A stretch of 64,000 bases of DNA. Source: JAGNXB01 sp964471595. GTDB taxonomy: Bacteria; Bacteroidota; Bacteroidia; Chitinophagales; Saprospiraceae. The notes beneath the pieces were generated by a model. That model was not told the DNA's origin, made no database searches, and worked only from the letters and a program-made list of their open reading frames with translations. Below, piece after piece: positions 17,645-24,795 of this stretch (its first letter is position 1; every line of letters begins with the position of its first letter). The position numbers were made by a program, and so were the translations under genes. The stretch covers positions 1 to 64,000 of the forward strand of contig CAYYGN010000013.1 in assembly GCA_964471595.1 (NCBI GenBank), given 5' to 3'.

Positions 17645-18073
17645 TCAGTGGTTTTTTTTCCAGATGTCCGAGCCGTCTCGCAAGATCTCGCGTCCCCAGA
17701 TCGGCACATCGGCTTTGATCCGGTCCACGATATGGCGGAGAGCTTCGAAGGCTGCTGCACGGTGCGGGGAGCTGGTCATGACGAAAAAACTGATCTCGCC
17801 GGCCATGACTTCACCGAGGGAGTGGTGGATGTGCAGACAAGTCAGCGGCCACCGGGCGAACGCCTCTTCGCGGATGACATGGACCTTCTCCAGGGCCATT
17901 TCTTCATAGGCGGTATAATCAATACGGTCCACCACGCCTTCGGAATGTTGATCGGCCCGCACCTGTCCCAAAAAAAGAGCATGGGCGCCGATGCTTGTCT
18001 TTGACTGGTGACGGGCCATGCTTTCACCGACAAAAGCGGGCGGAATGGGTCCCTGTAGAAAGATATTCTTCAT
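17645..18073 (-). CDS. moaE: Molybdopterin synthase catalytic subunit
   Basis: A 142-residue MoaE, the large subunit that with MoaD inserts the dithiolene sulfurs into precursor Z. Family blocks are complete: GAHALFLGQVRAD, YTAYEEMA, HHSLGEVMAGE, SSPHRAAAFEA, and IKADVPIWGREIL with the catalytic lysine region. It lies between moaD (18 bases upstream) and moaCB, in the expected operon. The length is normal and there is nothing unusual. Confidence 0.95.
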   Translation of the reverse strand: MKNIFLQGPIPPAFVGESMARHQSKTSIGAHALFLGQVRADQHSEGVVDRIDYTAYEEMALEKVHVIREEAFARWPLTCLHIHHSLGEVMAGEISFFVMTSSPHRAAAFEALRHIVDRIKADVPIWGREILRDGSDIWKKNH

Positions 18074-18091
18074 GGTCCTTTTACTGGTGGA

Positions 18092-18343
18092 TCAGCCTCC
18101 CGAATAGGGCGGCAACACGGCCACCGTGGCACCGGGAGGAATCGTTTGTTCGTCCGGGCTCACATCCCGGTTGACCGCCAGGATGAAAGGGACGTTCCGA
18201 AGGCCTGGATACCGGTGTATCAGCGCGGCGCGCAGTTCGGCAGTATCACGGATATAAGGCCAGGAAATCCGCGGGGCGCCGATGATGCGGGCAGCTACCC
18301 CGAAGGCAATGATCTCCATGGTTTCCGTCTTGCTGCTTTCCAT
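18092..18343 (-). CDS. moaD: Molybdopterin synthase sulfur carrier subunit
   Basis: An 83-residue ubiquitin-like sulfur carrier ending in the required Gly-Gly (LPPYSGG), whose C-terminal thiocarboxylate donates sulfur to MoaE. Its beta-grasp start, MEIIAFGVAARIIG, begins at the second in-frame ATG (18319), which gives the usual 75-residue length; ATG 18343 is two bases from the stop of the preceding gene and adds eight residues. An activating MoeB/adenylyltransferase is not in the window. Confidence 0.9.
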   Translation of the reverse strand: MESSKTETMEIIAFGVAARIIGAPRISWPYIRDTAELRAALIHRYPGLRNVPFILAVNRDVSPDEQTIPPGATVAVLPPYSGG

Positions 18344-18345
18344 AG

Positions 18346-19080
18346 TCAGGTGAAGATAAGCTTAAACGAGGCAACGATCAGGACTATTGCCAGCATGGCC
18401 CGCAATCCCCCGAGCGGCAGGTGCCGTGCCCCTATCCAACTGCCCGCCATACCTCCGGCAAAGGCCAATCCGGTCATCAGAGGCATAGAGGGGCCCCACG
18501 TGATGCCGGAAAGTCCCAGTCCAGCCAGACCGGCAGCGGAGTTGACGAGGATGAATAAAGCGGACACGGCGGCCGTCTGCCGCATGTCGGCCCACCTGAA
18601 CAACAAAAGAACCGGTGAAAGCAGGATACCGCCTCCCATCCCGATCAATCCGGACAGAAAACCAATGGCTGCACCCGTCAGCCATGCCGCAGGAACGCGA
18701 AGTGGCCGCAGGGATGTTCCCGGGTCGCGGGGCTGAAAGACCATCCGACCCACGGCAAATAGCAAGAGCACGCCGAGGACCTTTTTGTACACCAGGGGAT
18801 CTACATCCCATATTCCTCCTACAAAAGCGGCCGGGATGGAAGCCAGGGCAAATGGCCGGAACAAGGCCCACCGGAAATGACCGGCATGGGCATAATGCCA
18901 GAAGGACAGGCCCGCAACCAGGATATTGAGCACCAGAGCGGTCGGTCGCATCACCTCCGGCAAAAACCCGAAAAGCGCCATCAAGGCCAGGTAACCACTT
19001 GCTCCACCGTGGCCTACACTGCTGTACAAAAAGGCGACCAACACCAGCAGCACGTAAAAAAAGATCAGGGCATCCGGCAT
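18346..19080 (-). CDS. TauE/SafE family permease in the Mo-cofactor operon
   Basis: A 244-residue membrane protein with about seven to eight hydrophobic segments and the two half-repeats of TauE/SafE: SSVGHGGASGYLALMAL near residue 21 and SGLIGMGGGILLSPVLLL near 145. Relatives carry sulfite or other small sulfur anions. It lies inside the moa operon, 22 bases after moeA and two bases before moaD, so a role tied to sulfur or oxyanion supply for the cofactor is plausible but inferred. It is a different subtype from the TauE-like protein at 14788. Confidence 0.85.
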   Translation of the reverse strand: MPDALIFFYVLLVLVAFLYSSVGHGGASGYLALMALFGFLPEVMRPTALVLNILVAGLSFWHYAHAGHFRWALFRPFALASIPAAFVGGIWDVDPLVYKKVLGVLLLFAVGRMVFQPRDPGTSLRPLRVPAAWLTGAAIGFLSGLIGMGGGILLSPVLLLFRWADMRQTAAVSALFILVNSAAGLAGLGLSGITWGPSMPLMTGLAFAGGMAGSWIGARHLPLGGLRAMLAIVLIVASFKLIFT

Positions 19081-19102
19081 GACGGGGGGCGGGATTTGGG
19101 GT

Positions 19103-20311
19103 TCATGGTTGGCCCTGGGGAAGGAGGCGAACCTCTACAAGGTCACCGGCAGGAAATTCGCTCTTGTCCTCATCCAGAACAATGAGGGCATCCGCTTCGG
19201 CAAAGGACCGCATGATATAGGACAATTGGCCTTCCAGGGGCATGACTTCCCCGTCGAGGATTTTCGCCTTGAGAAAAAAAACCATCCCTGTTTTTTTTGT
19301 GAATGGTTGGGCCAATGGCAAGACCCGGCGTTCCATCTCCAGTTCCCGGAATCCCCCCATCCGGCGCAAGGCGGGGTAGACATAGAGGTAAAAGCAACTC
19401 AAAACCGAGGCGGGATTGCCCGGCAGACCAAAAACGAGGGTCTGTCCCTCCCGTCCGCAAAACAGGGGTTTGCCGGGACGCTGCCGCACCTTGTAGAAAT
19501 AGGGTTCAACGCGGCCGGCTTCGATGTAAAGCCGGAAGATGTCGTGATCGCCGGCGGAGATGCCGCCGGTGACAAGCAGGACATCCAGACCTTCCCTTCG
19601 CTGGTCCAGAATACGGGTGAATGCCGGGATGTCGTCGGTCACCCGCTCCACCCATTCCGGCTGGATACCCATGCCTGCCAGAGCGGCCACCAGCGAGTGG
19701 GAGTTGGATTCGTAAATCTGGCCCGGGCCGAGCGGCTGACCGGGAGGGACCAACTCCGACCCTGTGACCAGAATGCCGACCCGGGGCCATCGTCCAACCC
19801 GGATGGCAGGAATGCCGAGATTGGCCAGGAAGCCCACCGCACCCGGCGTGAGCAGCGTGCCGGATGCCAGAGCGCGCTCTCCCCGGCCGATTTGGCTGGC
19901 TCTGGGACGGATGTGATCCCCCTGGCGGACCGGACCACCCTGCAGATACAGCAAACCGTCCAGTTCCCGGGTCCATTCCCGTTGGATGACCGTATCCGCC
20001 CCCGGAGGAATAGGGGCTCCGGTAAAAATGCGCACGCATTCCCCGCGACCCACGATGTGATGCCCCGTATCACCGGCGGCAATGCCACCGACGATCTTCC
20101 ACGGTCCGCTGTCTCCCGGCGAAAAGGCAAGGGCAAACCCGTCCATGGCACTGTTGTCAAACGGAGGCATGTCCACCGGGGAGTCAACAGGTTCCGCCAG
20201 AATACGGCCCCCCGCCTCCACAACAGGCAGTGACTCTGTCCCCAAGGGAGATGTCCTGGCGATAATGATGTCCAGCGCTTCGGAACTGGCAATCAGGGTC
20301 GGAGCGTTCAC
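19103..20311 (-). CDS. moeA: Molybdopterin molybdenumtransferase
   Basis: About 402 residues of MoeA, which inserts molybdate into adenylylated molybdopterin. Signatures: PPFDNSAMDGFAL, RIFTGAPIPPGADTVI, LLVTGGISAGDHD, and the C-terminal GLPGNPASVLSCF. The start is set at GTG 20311 because a -7 box (TACATTTG) lies exactly four bases before it and because the family N-terminus (SSEALDIIIA) follows directly; the open frame upstream to 20416 would be outside the transcript. It is the first gene of the operon that continues with tauE, moaD, moaE and moaCB. Confidence 0.93.
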   Translation of the reverse strand: MNAPTLIASSEALDIIIARTSPLGTESLPVVEAGGRILAEPVDSPVDMPPFDNSAMDGFALAFSPGDSGPWKIVGGIAAGDTGHHIVGRGECVRIFTGAPIPPGADTVIQREWTRELDGLLYLQGGPVRQGDHIRPRASQIGRGERALASGTLLTPGAVGFLANLGIPAIRVGRWPRVGILVTGSELVPPGQPLGPGQIYESNSHSLVAALAGMGIQPEWVERVTDDIPAFTRILDQRREGLDVLLVTGGISAGDHDIFRLYIEAGRVEPYFYKVRQRPGKPLFCGREGQTLVFGLPGNPASVLSCFYLYVYPALRRMGGFRELEMERRVLPLAQPFTKKTGMVFFLKAKILDGEVMPLEGQLSYIMRSFAEADALIVLDEDKSEFPAGDLVEVRLLPQGQP

Positions 20312-20315
20312 GCGG

Positions 20316-20323
20316 CAAATGTA
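20316..20323 (-). promoter_or_regulatory. Candidate leaderless promoter box for the moa operon
   Basis: The minus strand reads TACATTTG (TANNTTTG), then CCGC, then the GTG start of moeA. The four-base spacing is the same as at several other genes in the window and predicts a leaderless operon transcript. Confidence 0.5.
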
Positions 20324-20427
20324 GGGTTTTGTATGCGCGTTCCTTCGTAACTTGACAGGGCAAACCGGACATGGAGAGCTCTGAATCAGAGGCCGTTGAA
20401 AAATCCATGCCGCCATCCGTTCACCAT

Positions 20428-20435
20428 TAAATTTC
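20428..20435 (+). promoter_or_regulatory. Possible leaderless -7 box
   Basis: TAAATTTC differs from TANNTTTG at the last base; four bases (TTCG) then lead to ATG 20440. It is weaker than the other examples. Confidence 0.3.
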
Positions 20436-20439
20436 TTCG

Positions 20440-20811
20440 ATGAATCCAGGTGCTTTCTCTCTAAGCCTCAGTGTCCGGGATATCAAGGCTTCCCGGGCCT
20501 TTTATGAACAATTGGGTTTTTCGGTCACCGGCGGGGATCCCGACAAAGGGTGGGCCATCCTGAAAAACGGCGGCGCCCTCATCGGCCTTTTTCAGGGCAT
20601 GTTTGAAGGCAACATGTTGACGTTCAACCCCGGATGGGACCAGGATGGACAGGCATTCGAGCCTTTTGATGATGTGCGGGACATCCAGCGACACCTCAGA
20701 GCCGCAGGCGTGGAAATCGTGAAAGAGACGGAAGATGGAGGCGCCGGACCCGCGCACATCGTCGTCAAGGACCCCGATGGCAATGTCATCCTGATCGATC
20801 AACACCGTTGA
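20440..20811 (+). CDS. VOC family (glyoxalase-like) protein
   Basis: A 123-residue single VOC domain with the pattern LSLSVRDIKASRAFYEQLGF at the start and VVKDPDGNVILIDQH at the end, two beta-alpha-beta-beta-beta modules. Relatives include glyoxalase I, dioxygenases and resistance proteins, so no reaction can be assigned. No catalytic partner is adjacent. It is divergent from the moa operon and followed 88 bases later by the ELWxxDGT-repeat gene. Confidence 0.85.
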   Translation: MNPGAFSLSLSVRDIKASRAFYEQLGFSVTGGDPDKGWAILKNGGALIGLFQGMFEGNMLTFNPGWDQDGQAFEPFDDVRDIQRHLRAAGVEIVKETEDGGAGPAHIVVKDPDGNVILIDQHR

Positions 20812-20899
20812 TCCCGATCCCGGAAAGCATTTGCTTATCATGTGATCAATCATTTGTGCCGGAACTCCCGGCTTTTCGCATTTCCAACATTTGCCGGAC

Positions 20900-22648
20900 A
20901 TGAAAATCGAATACACCCTGTTGCTGGTACTGACCTCCTTGCATACCGCCGTATCCCAATCGCCGGAGATGGTGAAGGACATTCATCCTTCCGGTTCATC
21001 GGCGCCGGGCATAGGACGCCTTCAGGATGGCAAGATGGTTTTCACCGCCGATGACGGTACCCACGGCAACGAGTTGTGGATCACCGACGGGACGGATGCA
21101 GGGACGCATCTCCTGAAGGACATCCGGCCGGATACCACCGGAGATGTCTCAGGGATCACTTATTTGGGCGCCTTTGACGGTCATCTGTATTTTGGCGCCA
21201 ACGACGGCATGACGGGCCGTCAGCTCTGGCGAACCAATGGTACGCCGGGTGGTACGGAAAGATTTGTCGTCTTTTATCCGGGCGAGGATTGCTTCTCCTT
21301 CCCGCAAAACGGGGTTTTGTTTAACGACCGCTTATGGTTTGTCATCCGGTCGGAACCCGGTTTTTTCCAACTTGCCCATACCGATGGTACGGAGGCAGGC
21401 ACGGATGTGGTATTTCTCTTTGGCGACAACGTGCTCACCGCCCTGGGCTTGCAGACCTTCAGGGGTTCGCTGGTGTACGGAGTCCAGAATGAGCCGACAT
21501 CCGCCAGCTTGCGGGCGGAGACCAAGGATTTCTCCGGTTATGATCTGGGAGGATGGAACAATCTGGCCGATCCTCAGATCCGGTTCAGCGGCCAAACGGA
21601 TTCCCTCCTGTTTCTGGTGGTCAATACGGAAGCCGAAGGAAGAGAGCTTTGGGTCCTGGATAGCGGGATGACTCAGGTACGATTGCTCAAGGATATTCGT
21701 GCCCTGGGATCCGCCTTTGCCTATCCTGCTGCCCGGGTGTTTCGCCTGCCCGGTCACGAGAAAGTTGCCTTCCTGGCCGACGACGGAATCCACGGTGTGG
21801 AGTTGTGGGTCAGTGACGGTACCGAATCCGGCACCGTGTTGGTGAAGGACATTTTTTCAGGACCGGAGAGTTCGGCCTTGCAGGTACAACCATTGGTTCC
21901 GTACGGGGATGCCCTGTACTTTGCCGCGGATGACGGAATCCACGGCCTCGAATTGTGGCGTACGGACGGCACGGATACTGGTACCTACATGGTCAAAGAC
22001 ATGAACGCCGGAGGGCCGGGCGTGGCTGCATTGATCAACCCTGCTATGAGGGTGCATGACCGGCTGTACTTCCCCTGTCAGGACGGCAGCAGCGGATGGG
22101 AGTTGTGTGTCACGGACGGCACCGCGGCGGGCACCCGCCTCGTGGCCGATCTGAACCCGGGCGGCTCCTCTTCGCCAGGCATCCTGGTCCCATTGGGTGA
22201 TCAGTTGTGGATGACGGCGGATGACGGACTCGTCGGGCGTGAATGGTGGGTCGTTGAACCCGACAGTCTTCCTCGTCTGGCCGGAGACATCCATCCAACC
22301 GGAGACCCCCAGATCATTCTGCTGCAGGTCACGGGGAAGGAGCTTTACTTCCGTGCGGATGACGGCATCCACGGGTCGGAGCTGTGGCGGATTGCCGATC
22401 CCGGCGTGTCGGTATCCAAACATCCCGGTAATCCCGTCCTGGAGGTGTACCCCAATCCGGCGGGCGACTGGTTGATGCCGGGGATTGTGGCGCCGGAACT
22501 GTTGCGACTTATGCGCGTGGATGGTCAGGTGGCAAGGTCCTGGCAGGCGGTGCCAGGCACACCTCTTGACCTCCGGGACATCCCGGCCGGGCTTTACGTC
22601 CTTGTCGGGGAGACCAGCGGCAGGACCGTCCTGGTAGTCCGGCAATGA
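20900..22648 (+). CDS. ELWxxDGT-repeat surface protein with T9SS sorting tail
   Basis: About 582 residues. A signal peptide ends near residue 20 (HTAVSQ). The body is built of about eight copies of the ELWxxDGTxxGT repeat (NELWITDGTDAGT, QLWRTNGTPGGT, ELWVSDGTESGT, ELWRTDGTDTGT, ELCVTDGTAAGT and weaker ones), roughly 45-65 residues apart, usually preceded by a YFxADDGxxG-like strand, as in a beta-propeller. The last 75 residues are a type IX sorting domain: VYPNPAGDWL, then DIPAGLYVLVGETSGR. The protein should therefore be exported through the outer membrane and attached or released. The function is unknown. ATG 20900 is chosen over an upstream TTG. Confidence 0.85.
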   Translation: MKIEYTLLLVLTSLHTAVSQSPEMVKDIHPSGSSAPGIGRLQDGKMVFTADDGTHGNELWITDGTDAGTHLLKDIRPDTTGDVSGITYLGAFDGHLYFGANDGMTGRQLWRTNGTPGGTERFVVFYPGEDCFSFPQNGVLFNDRLWFVIRSEPGFFQLAHTDGTEAGTDVVFLFGDNVLTALGLQTFRGSLVYGVQNEPTSASLRAETKDFSGYDLGGWNNLADPQIRFSGQTDSLLFLVVNTEAEGRELWVLDSGMTQVRLLKDIRALGSAFAYPAARVFRLPGHEKVAFLADDGIHGVELWVSDGTESGTVLVKDIFSGPESSALQVQPLVPYGDALYFAADDGIHGLELWRTDGTDTGTYMVKDMNAGGPGVAALINPAMRVHDRLYFPCQDGSSGWELCVTDGTAAGTRLVADLNPGGSSSPGILVPLGDQLWMTADDGLVGREWWVVEPDSLPRLAGDIHPTGDPQIILLQVTGKELYFRADDGIHGSELWRIADPGVSVSKHPGNPVLEVYPNPAGDWLMPGIVAPELLRLMRVDGQVARSWQAVPGTPLDLRDIPAGLYVLVGETSGRTVLVVRQ

Positions 22649-22676
22649 GGCGTGCCGGGTTTTCGCCCGGCATCAT

Positions 22677-22684
22677 TATTATTG
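22677..22684 (+). promoter_or_regulatory. Possible leaderless -7 box
   Basis: TATTATTG (one mismatch to TANNTTTG), then TCCC, then ATG 22689: the same four-base spacing as the stronger examples. Confidence 0.3.
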
Positions 22685-22688
22685 TCCC

Positions 22689-22967
22689 ATGTACTACTTG
22701 CTGTTTTATGAAACCGTGGACGGTTATGTGGAGAAAAGAGCCCCTTACCGTCCGGAACACCTGGATCTGGCCCAAAAGGCTTTTGAAAAGGGCGAGTTGG
22801 TCATGGCCGGTGCGTTGGCGGATCCGGCGGATGGCGCTGTATTGGTCTTTCGGGGAGAGGGGCCTGACGGGGCGGAATCCTTTGCTCGCCGGGATCCCTA
22901 TGTAAAGAATGGCCTGATTGCCAAATGGTATGTCAGGCCTTGGACGGTGGTCATCGGCGGAGAATAA
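22689..22967 (+). CDS. YciI-like protein
   Basis: A 92-residue YciI-family ferredoxin-like protein. The family pattern is complete: YYLLFYETVDGYVEKRAPYR with the conserved His in PEHLDLA, GELVMAGALADPADGAVLVF with the conserved Asp, then DPYVKNGLI. The fold resembles muconolactone isomerase and a His-Asp pair is thought to be catalytic, but the cellular substrate of this group is unknown. It is a single gene, convergent with the ribosomal protein operon. Confidence 0.9.
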   Translation: MYYLLFYETVDGYVEKRAPYRPEHLDLAQKAFEKGELVMAGALADPADGAVLVFRGEGPDGAESFARRDPYVKNGLIAKWYVRPWTVVIGGE

Positions 22968-23002
22968 TACCCGGCCAACGGTCAGGCCTGCCCTGAAAAA
23001 AA

Positions 23003-23031
23003 AAGCCGCTTGCCGGTGGGGCAAGCGGCTT
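23003..23031 (-). terminator. Intrinsic terminator of the rpsF-rpsR-rplI operon
   Basis: Perfect 12-bp stem AAGCCGCTTGCC (23003-23014) with GGCAAGCGGCTT (23020-23031), 5-base loop. On the minus strand the stem is followed by a run of T (plus-strand A-run 22996-23004), the standard rho-independent layout, 21 bases after the rplI stop. Confidence 0.92.
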
Positions 23032-23051
23032 CCGGCCGGACAGGATGCCGG

Positions 23052-23498
23052 TCAGTCCTCTACCACCTCGAATTGCACCTGGGCTTTGACTTCCTTGTGC
23101 AACTGGATATTGGCCGTGAAGGTGCCGAGTGTCTTGACCTCCTCCGCGATCTCGATCTTGCGGCGTTCGATCTCAAGACCGAGTTGGTCCTTGATGGCGT
23201 GGGCCAACTGCACATTGTTGACGCTGCCGAAAATCTTGCCGCTGGTGCCGGCTTTGGCCGCAATCCGCAGGGTGGCGCTGCCGAGTTGCTGGGCGATCAC
23301 GCGATACTCGTCAAGGCGGCGGGATTCGCGGACTTCTTCGACGCGGATCATTTCGGCCAGCTTGCGGCGGTTGGTGTCATTGGCGATCAGGGCCAGACCG
23401 CGGGGCAGCAGGTAATTGCGGCCGTATCCGTCTTTGACCTTCACGATGGTGTGCTTGTCGCCGACGTTGTCAATATCTTTCAGGAGAATGATTTCCAT
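23052..23498 (-). CDS. rplI: Ribosomal protein L9
   Basis: 148 residues. The N-terminal domain is the L9 hallmark: EIILLKDIDNVGDKHTIVKV, then GYGRNYLLPRGLA. A long helix (residues about 45-75) links it to the C-terminal rRNA-binding domain. It is a component of the 50S subunit near the L1 stalk, and the last gene of a three-gene operon, 27 bases after rpsR. Confidence 0.97.
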   Translation of the reverse strand: MEIILLKDIDNVGDKHTIVKVKDGYGRNYLLPRGLALIANDTNRRKLAEMIRVEEVRESRRLDEYRVIAQQLGSATLRIAAKAGTSGKIFGSVNNVQLAHAIKDQLGLEIERRKIEIAEEVKTLGTFTANIQLHKEVKAQVQFEVVED

Positions 23499-23525
23499 GT
23501 TCGGGAGTTTTTCAGGTCAACAGGG

Positions 23526-23792
23526 TTATTTCAGCAAGTCGGCCACATAGGGCAGGAAAGCGAGATGACGGGCCCTTTTCACGGCGGTCGACACCTTGCG
23601 CTGATACTTCAGGGAATTGCCGGTAATCCGGCGGGGAAGCAACTTGCCCTGTTCGTTGATGAACTGGAGCAGGAAGTCGGCGTCTTTGTAATCGACGTGC
23701 CGGATCCCGAATTTCTTGAAGCGGCAGTATTTGGTGCGCTTGAGACCGATCTTCGGATTGCTGAGAAACTTGATATCGTCTTTGGTTGCCAT
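23526..23792 (-). CDS. rpsR: Ribosomal protein S18
   Basis: 88 residues with the S18 core DYKDADFLLQFINEQGKLLP and RRITGNSLKYQRKVSTAVKRARHLA (quoted here in part). It has a basic N-terminus and pairs with S6 on the platform of the 30S subunit. It lies between rpsF and rplI; the ssb gene that many bacteria have between rpsF and rpsR is absent. Confidence 0.97.
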   Translation of the reverse strand: MATKDDIKFLSNPKIGLKRTKYCRFKKFGIRHVDYKDADFLLQFINEQGKLLPRRITGNSLKYQRKVSTAVKRARHLAFLPYVADLLK

Positions 23793-23822
23793 GTCTGGAT
23801 GGATTGAAAGGGTGAAAAGGAA

Positions 23823-24293
23823 TTACTCCTCCTCTGCGGCAGGGGCAGGGGCGGGTTCAGGAGAAGGGGCGACAGCAACAGGGACTGGCGCAGGTGCCGG
23901 CGCGGGCTGGGTGCGTACACCCTCCCCTTCGACGGCCGCCACGGCCTTCCGTGTCTTTTTGCCGATAAGGCCTTTCCGCTTGTCGTCATTGAATTTGACG
24001 CCAAATTTGTCGAGGGCCACCGTCAGATAACGCATGATGCGCTCGTCGCGGCTCAATGCCAACTCGACCTTCGGGATGAAGGCCCCTCCTTCCGATTGAA
24101 ACTCGACGCAAAAGTAAACGCCGGAGTTCCTTTTCTTGATGGGGTAGGCCAACTGGCGCAGCCCCATCTCATCCTTGTGCACGATCGTGCAGCCTTCCTG
24201 CTGCAGCATATCGACATAAGTCTGAGCTGTCGTTTTAATTTCATCGCCCGACAGTACTGGATCCACGATGAAAGTGACTTCGTAATGACGCAT
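23823..24293 (-). CDS. rpsF: Ribosomal protein S6 with Ala/Pro/Glu-rich tail
   Basis: 156 residues. Residues 1 to about 105 are a normal S6 domain (MRHYEVTFIVDPVLSGDEIK; LAYPIKKRNSGVYFCVEF). The remaining 50 residues are an extension: a basic stretch (KRKGLIGKKTRK), then a low-complexity tail rich in Ala-Pro and ending in glutamates. Bacterial S6 C-termini vary, and poly-glutamate modification occurs in E. coli; whether this tail has a function is unknown. It is the first gene of the operon, with a -7 box 36 bases upstream of its start. Confidence 0.95.
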   Translation of the reverse strand: MRHYEVTFIVDPVLSGDEIKTTAQTYVDMLQQEGCTIVHKDEMGLRQLAYPIKKRNSGVYFCVEFQSEGGAFIPKVELALSRDERIMRYLTVALDKFGVKFNDDKRKGLIGKKTRKAVAAVEGEGVRTQPAPAPAPVPVAVAPSPEPAPAPAAEEE

Positions 24294-24328
24294 GTCTGTT
24301 TATGGATTAGTTTTACAGAAAATGGCTG

Positions 24329-24336
24329 CAAAGATA
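24329..24336 (-). promoter_or_regulatory. Candidate -7 box of the ribosomal operon
   Basis: The minus strand reads TATCTTTG, a full match to TANNTTTG, 35 bases before the rpsF start. The leader of about 30 bases is A/T-rich and shows no clear S6/S18-type hairpin that I could establish. Confidence 0.5.
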
Positions 24337-24450
24337 GGCATAATCAATAAGTTAGGAAAGAAACCGGCAAAAAAATTGAGGATACAGCGAAACGGGCCCG
24401 TAGAGGCCTCCCCTTTTGACCCTCTGACCGGGGTTTGACGGGCTCCAAAG

Positions 24451-24792
24451 ATGCCTATGGAACGGATCCGCACCTATGCACGCGCCGATGAAGCCGGAAT
24501 TGCCATGGCCCTGCTCAGGGCAGAAGGGATTCCGGCTGTGCTTCGCAACAACACCATGAATCAGATCATGCCGCTTTTGACCTTCGAGGTCGAATTGTGG
24601 GTGCACCCTTCGGATGCGGAGCGGGTGAAGTCCATCCTGGATGCCCACCCGCATGACGAAGTCGAGGATTACCGGGAGATCAGCGCCCGCGAAATTGCCT
24701 GGCTGCAACAGCGGCAACGCAGAGGGCGTTACCGGCTTTGGCTGTGGATAGGTTTGGCGTTGTTGATCCTCCTGCTTCTGATCAGCGGATGA
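24451..24792 (+). CDS. DUF2007 domain protein with C-terminal membrane helix
   Basis: 113 residues. Residues about 3-70 match the DUF2007 (putative signal-transducing) domain: RIRTYARADEAGIAMALLRA, GIPAVLRNN, then VELWVHPSDAERVKSIL. A basic linker (QQRQRRGRYR) leads to one helix (LWLWIGLALLILLLLIS) at the C-terminus, so it should be a tail-anchored inner-membrane protein with the domain in the cytoplasm. ATG 24457 is an alternative start. Function unknown. Its stop is three bases from the converging transglycosylase stop. Confidence 0.8.
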   Translation: MPMERIRTYARADEAGIAMALLRAEGIPAVLRNNTMNQIMPLLTFEVELWVHPSDAERVKSILDAHPHDEVEDYREISAREIAWLQQRQRRGRYRLWLWIGLALLILLLLISG

Positions 24793-24795
24793 TGG

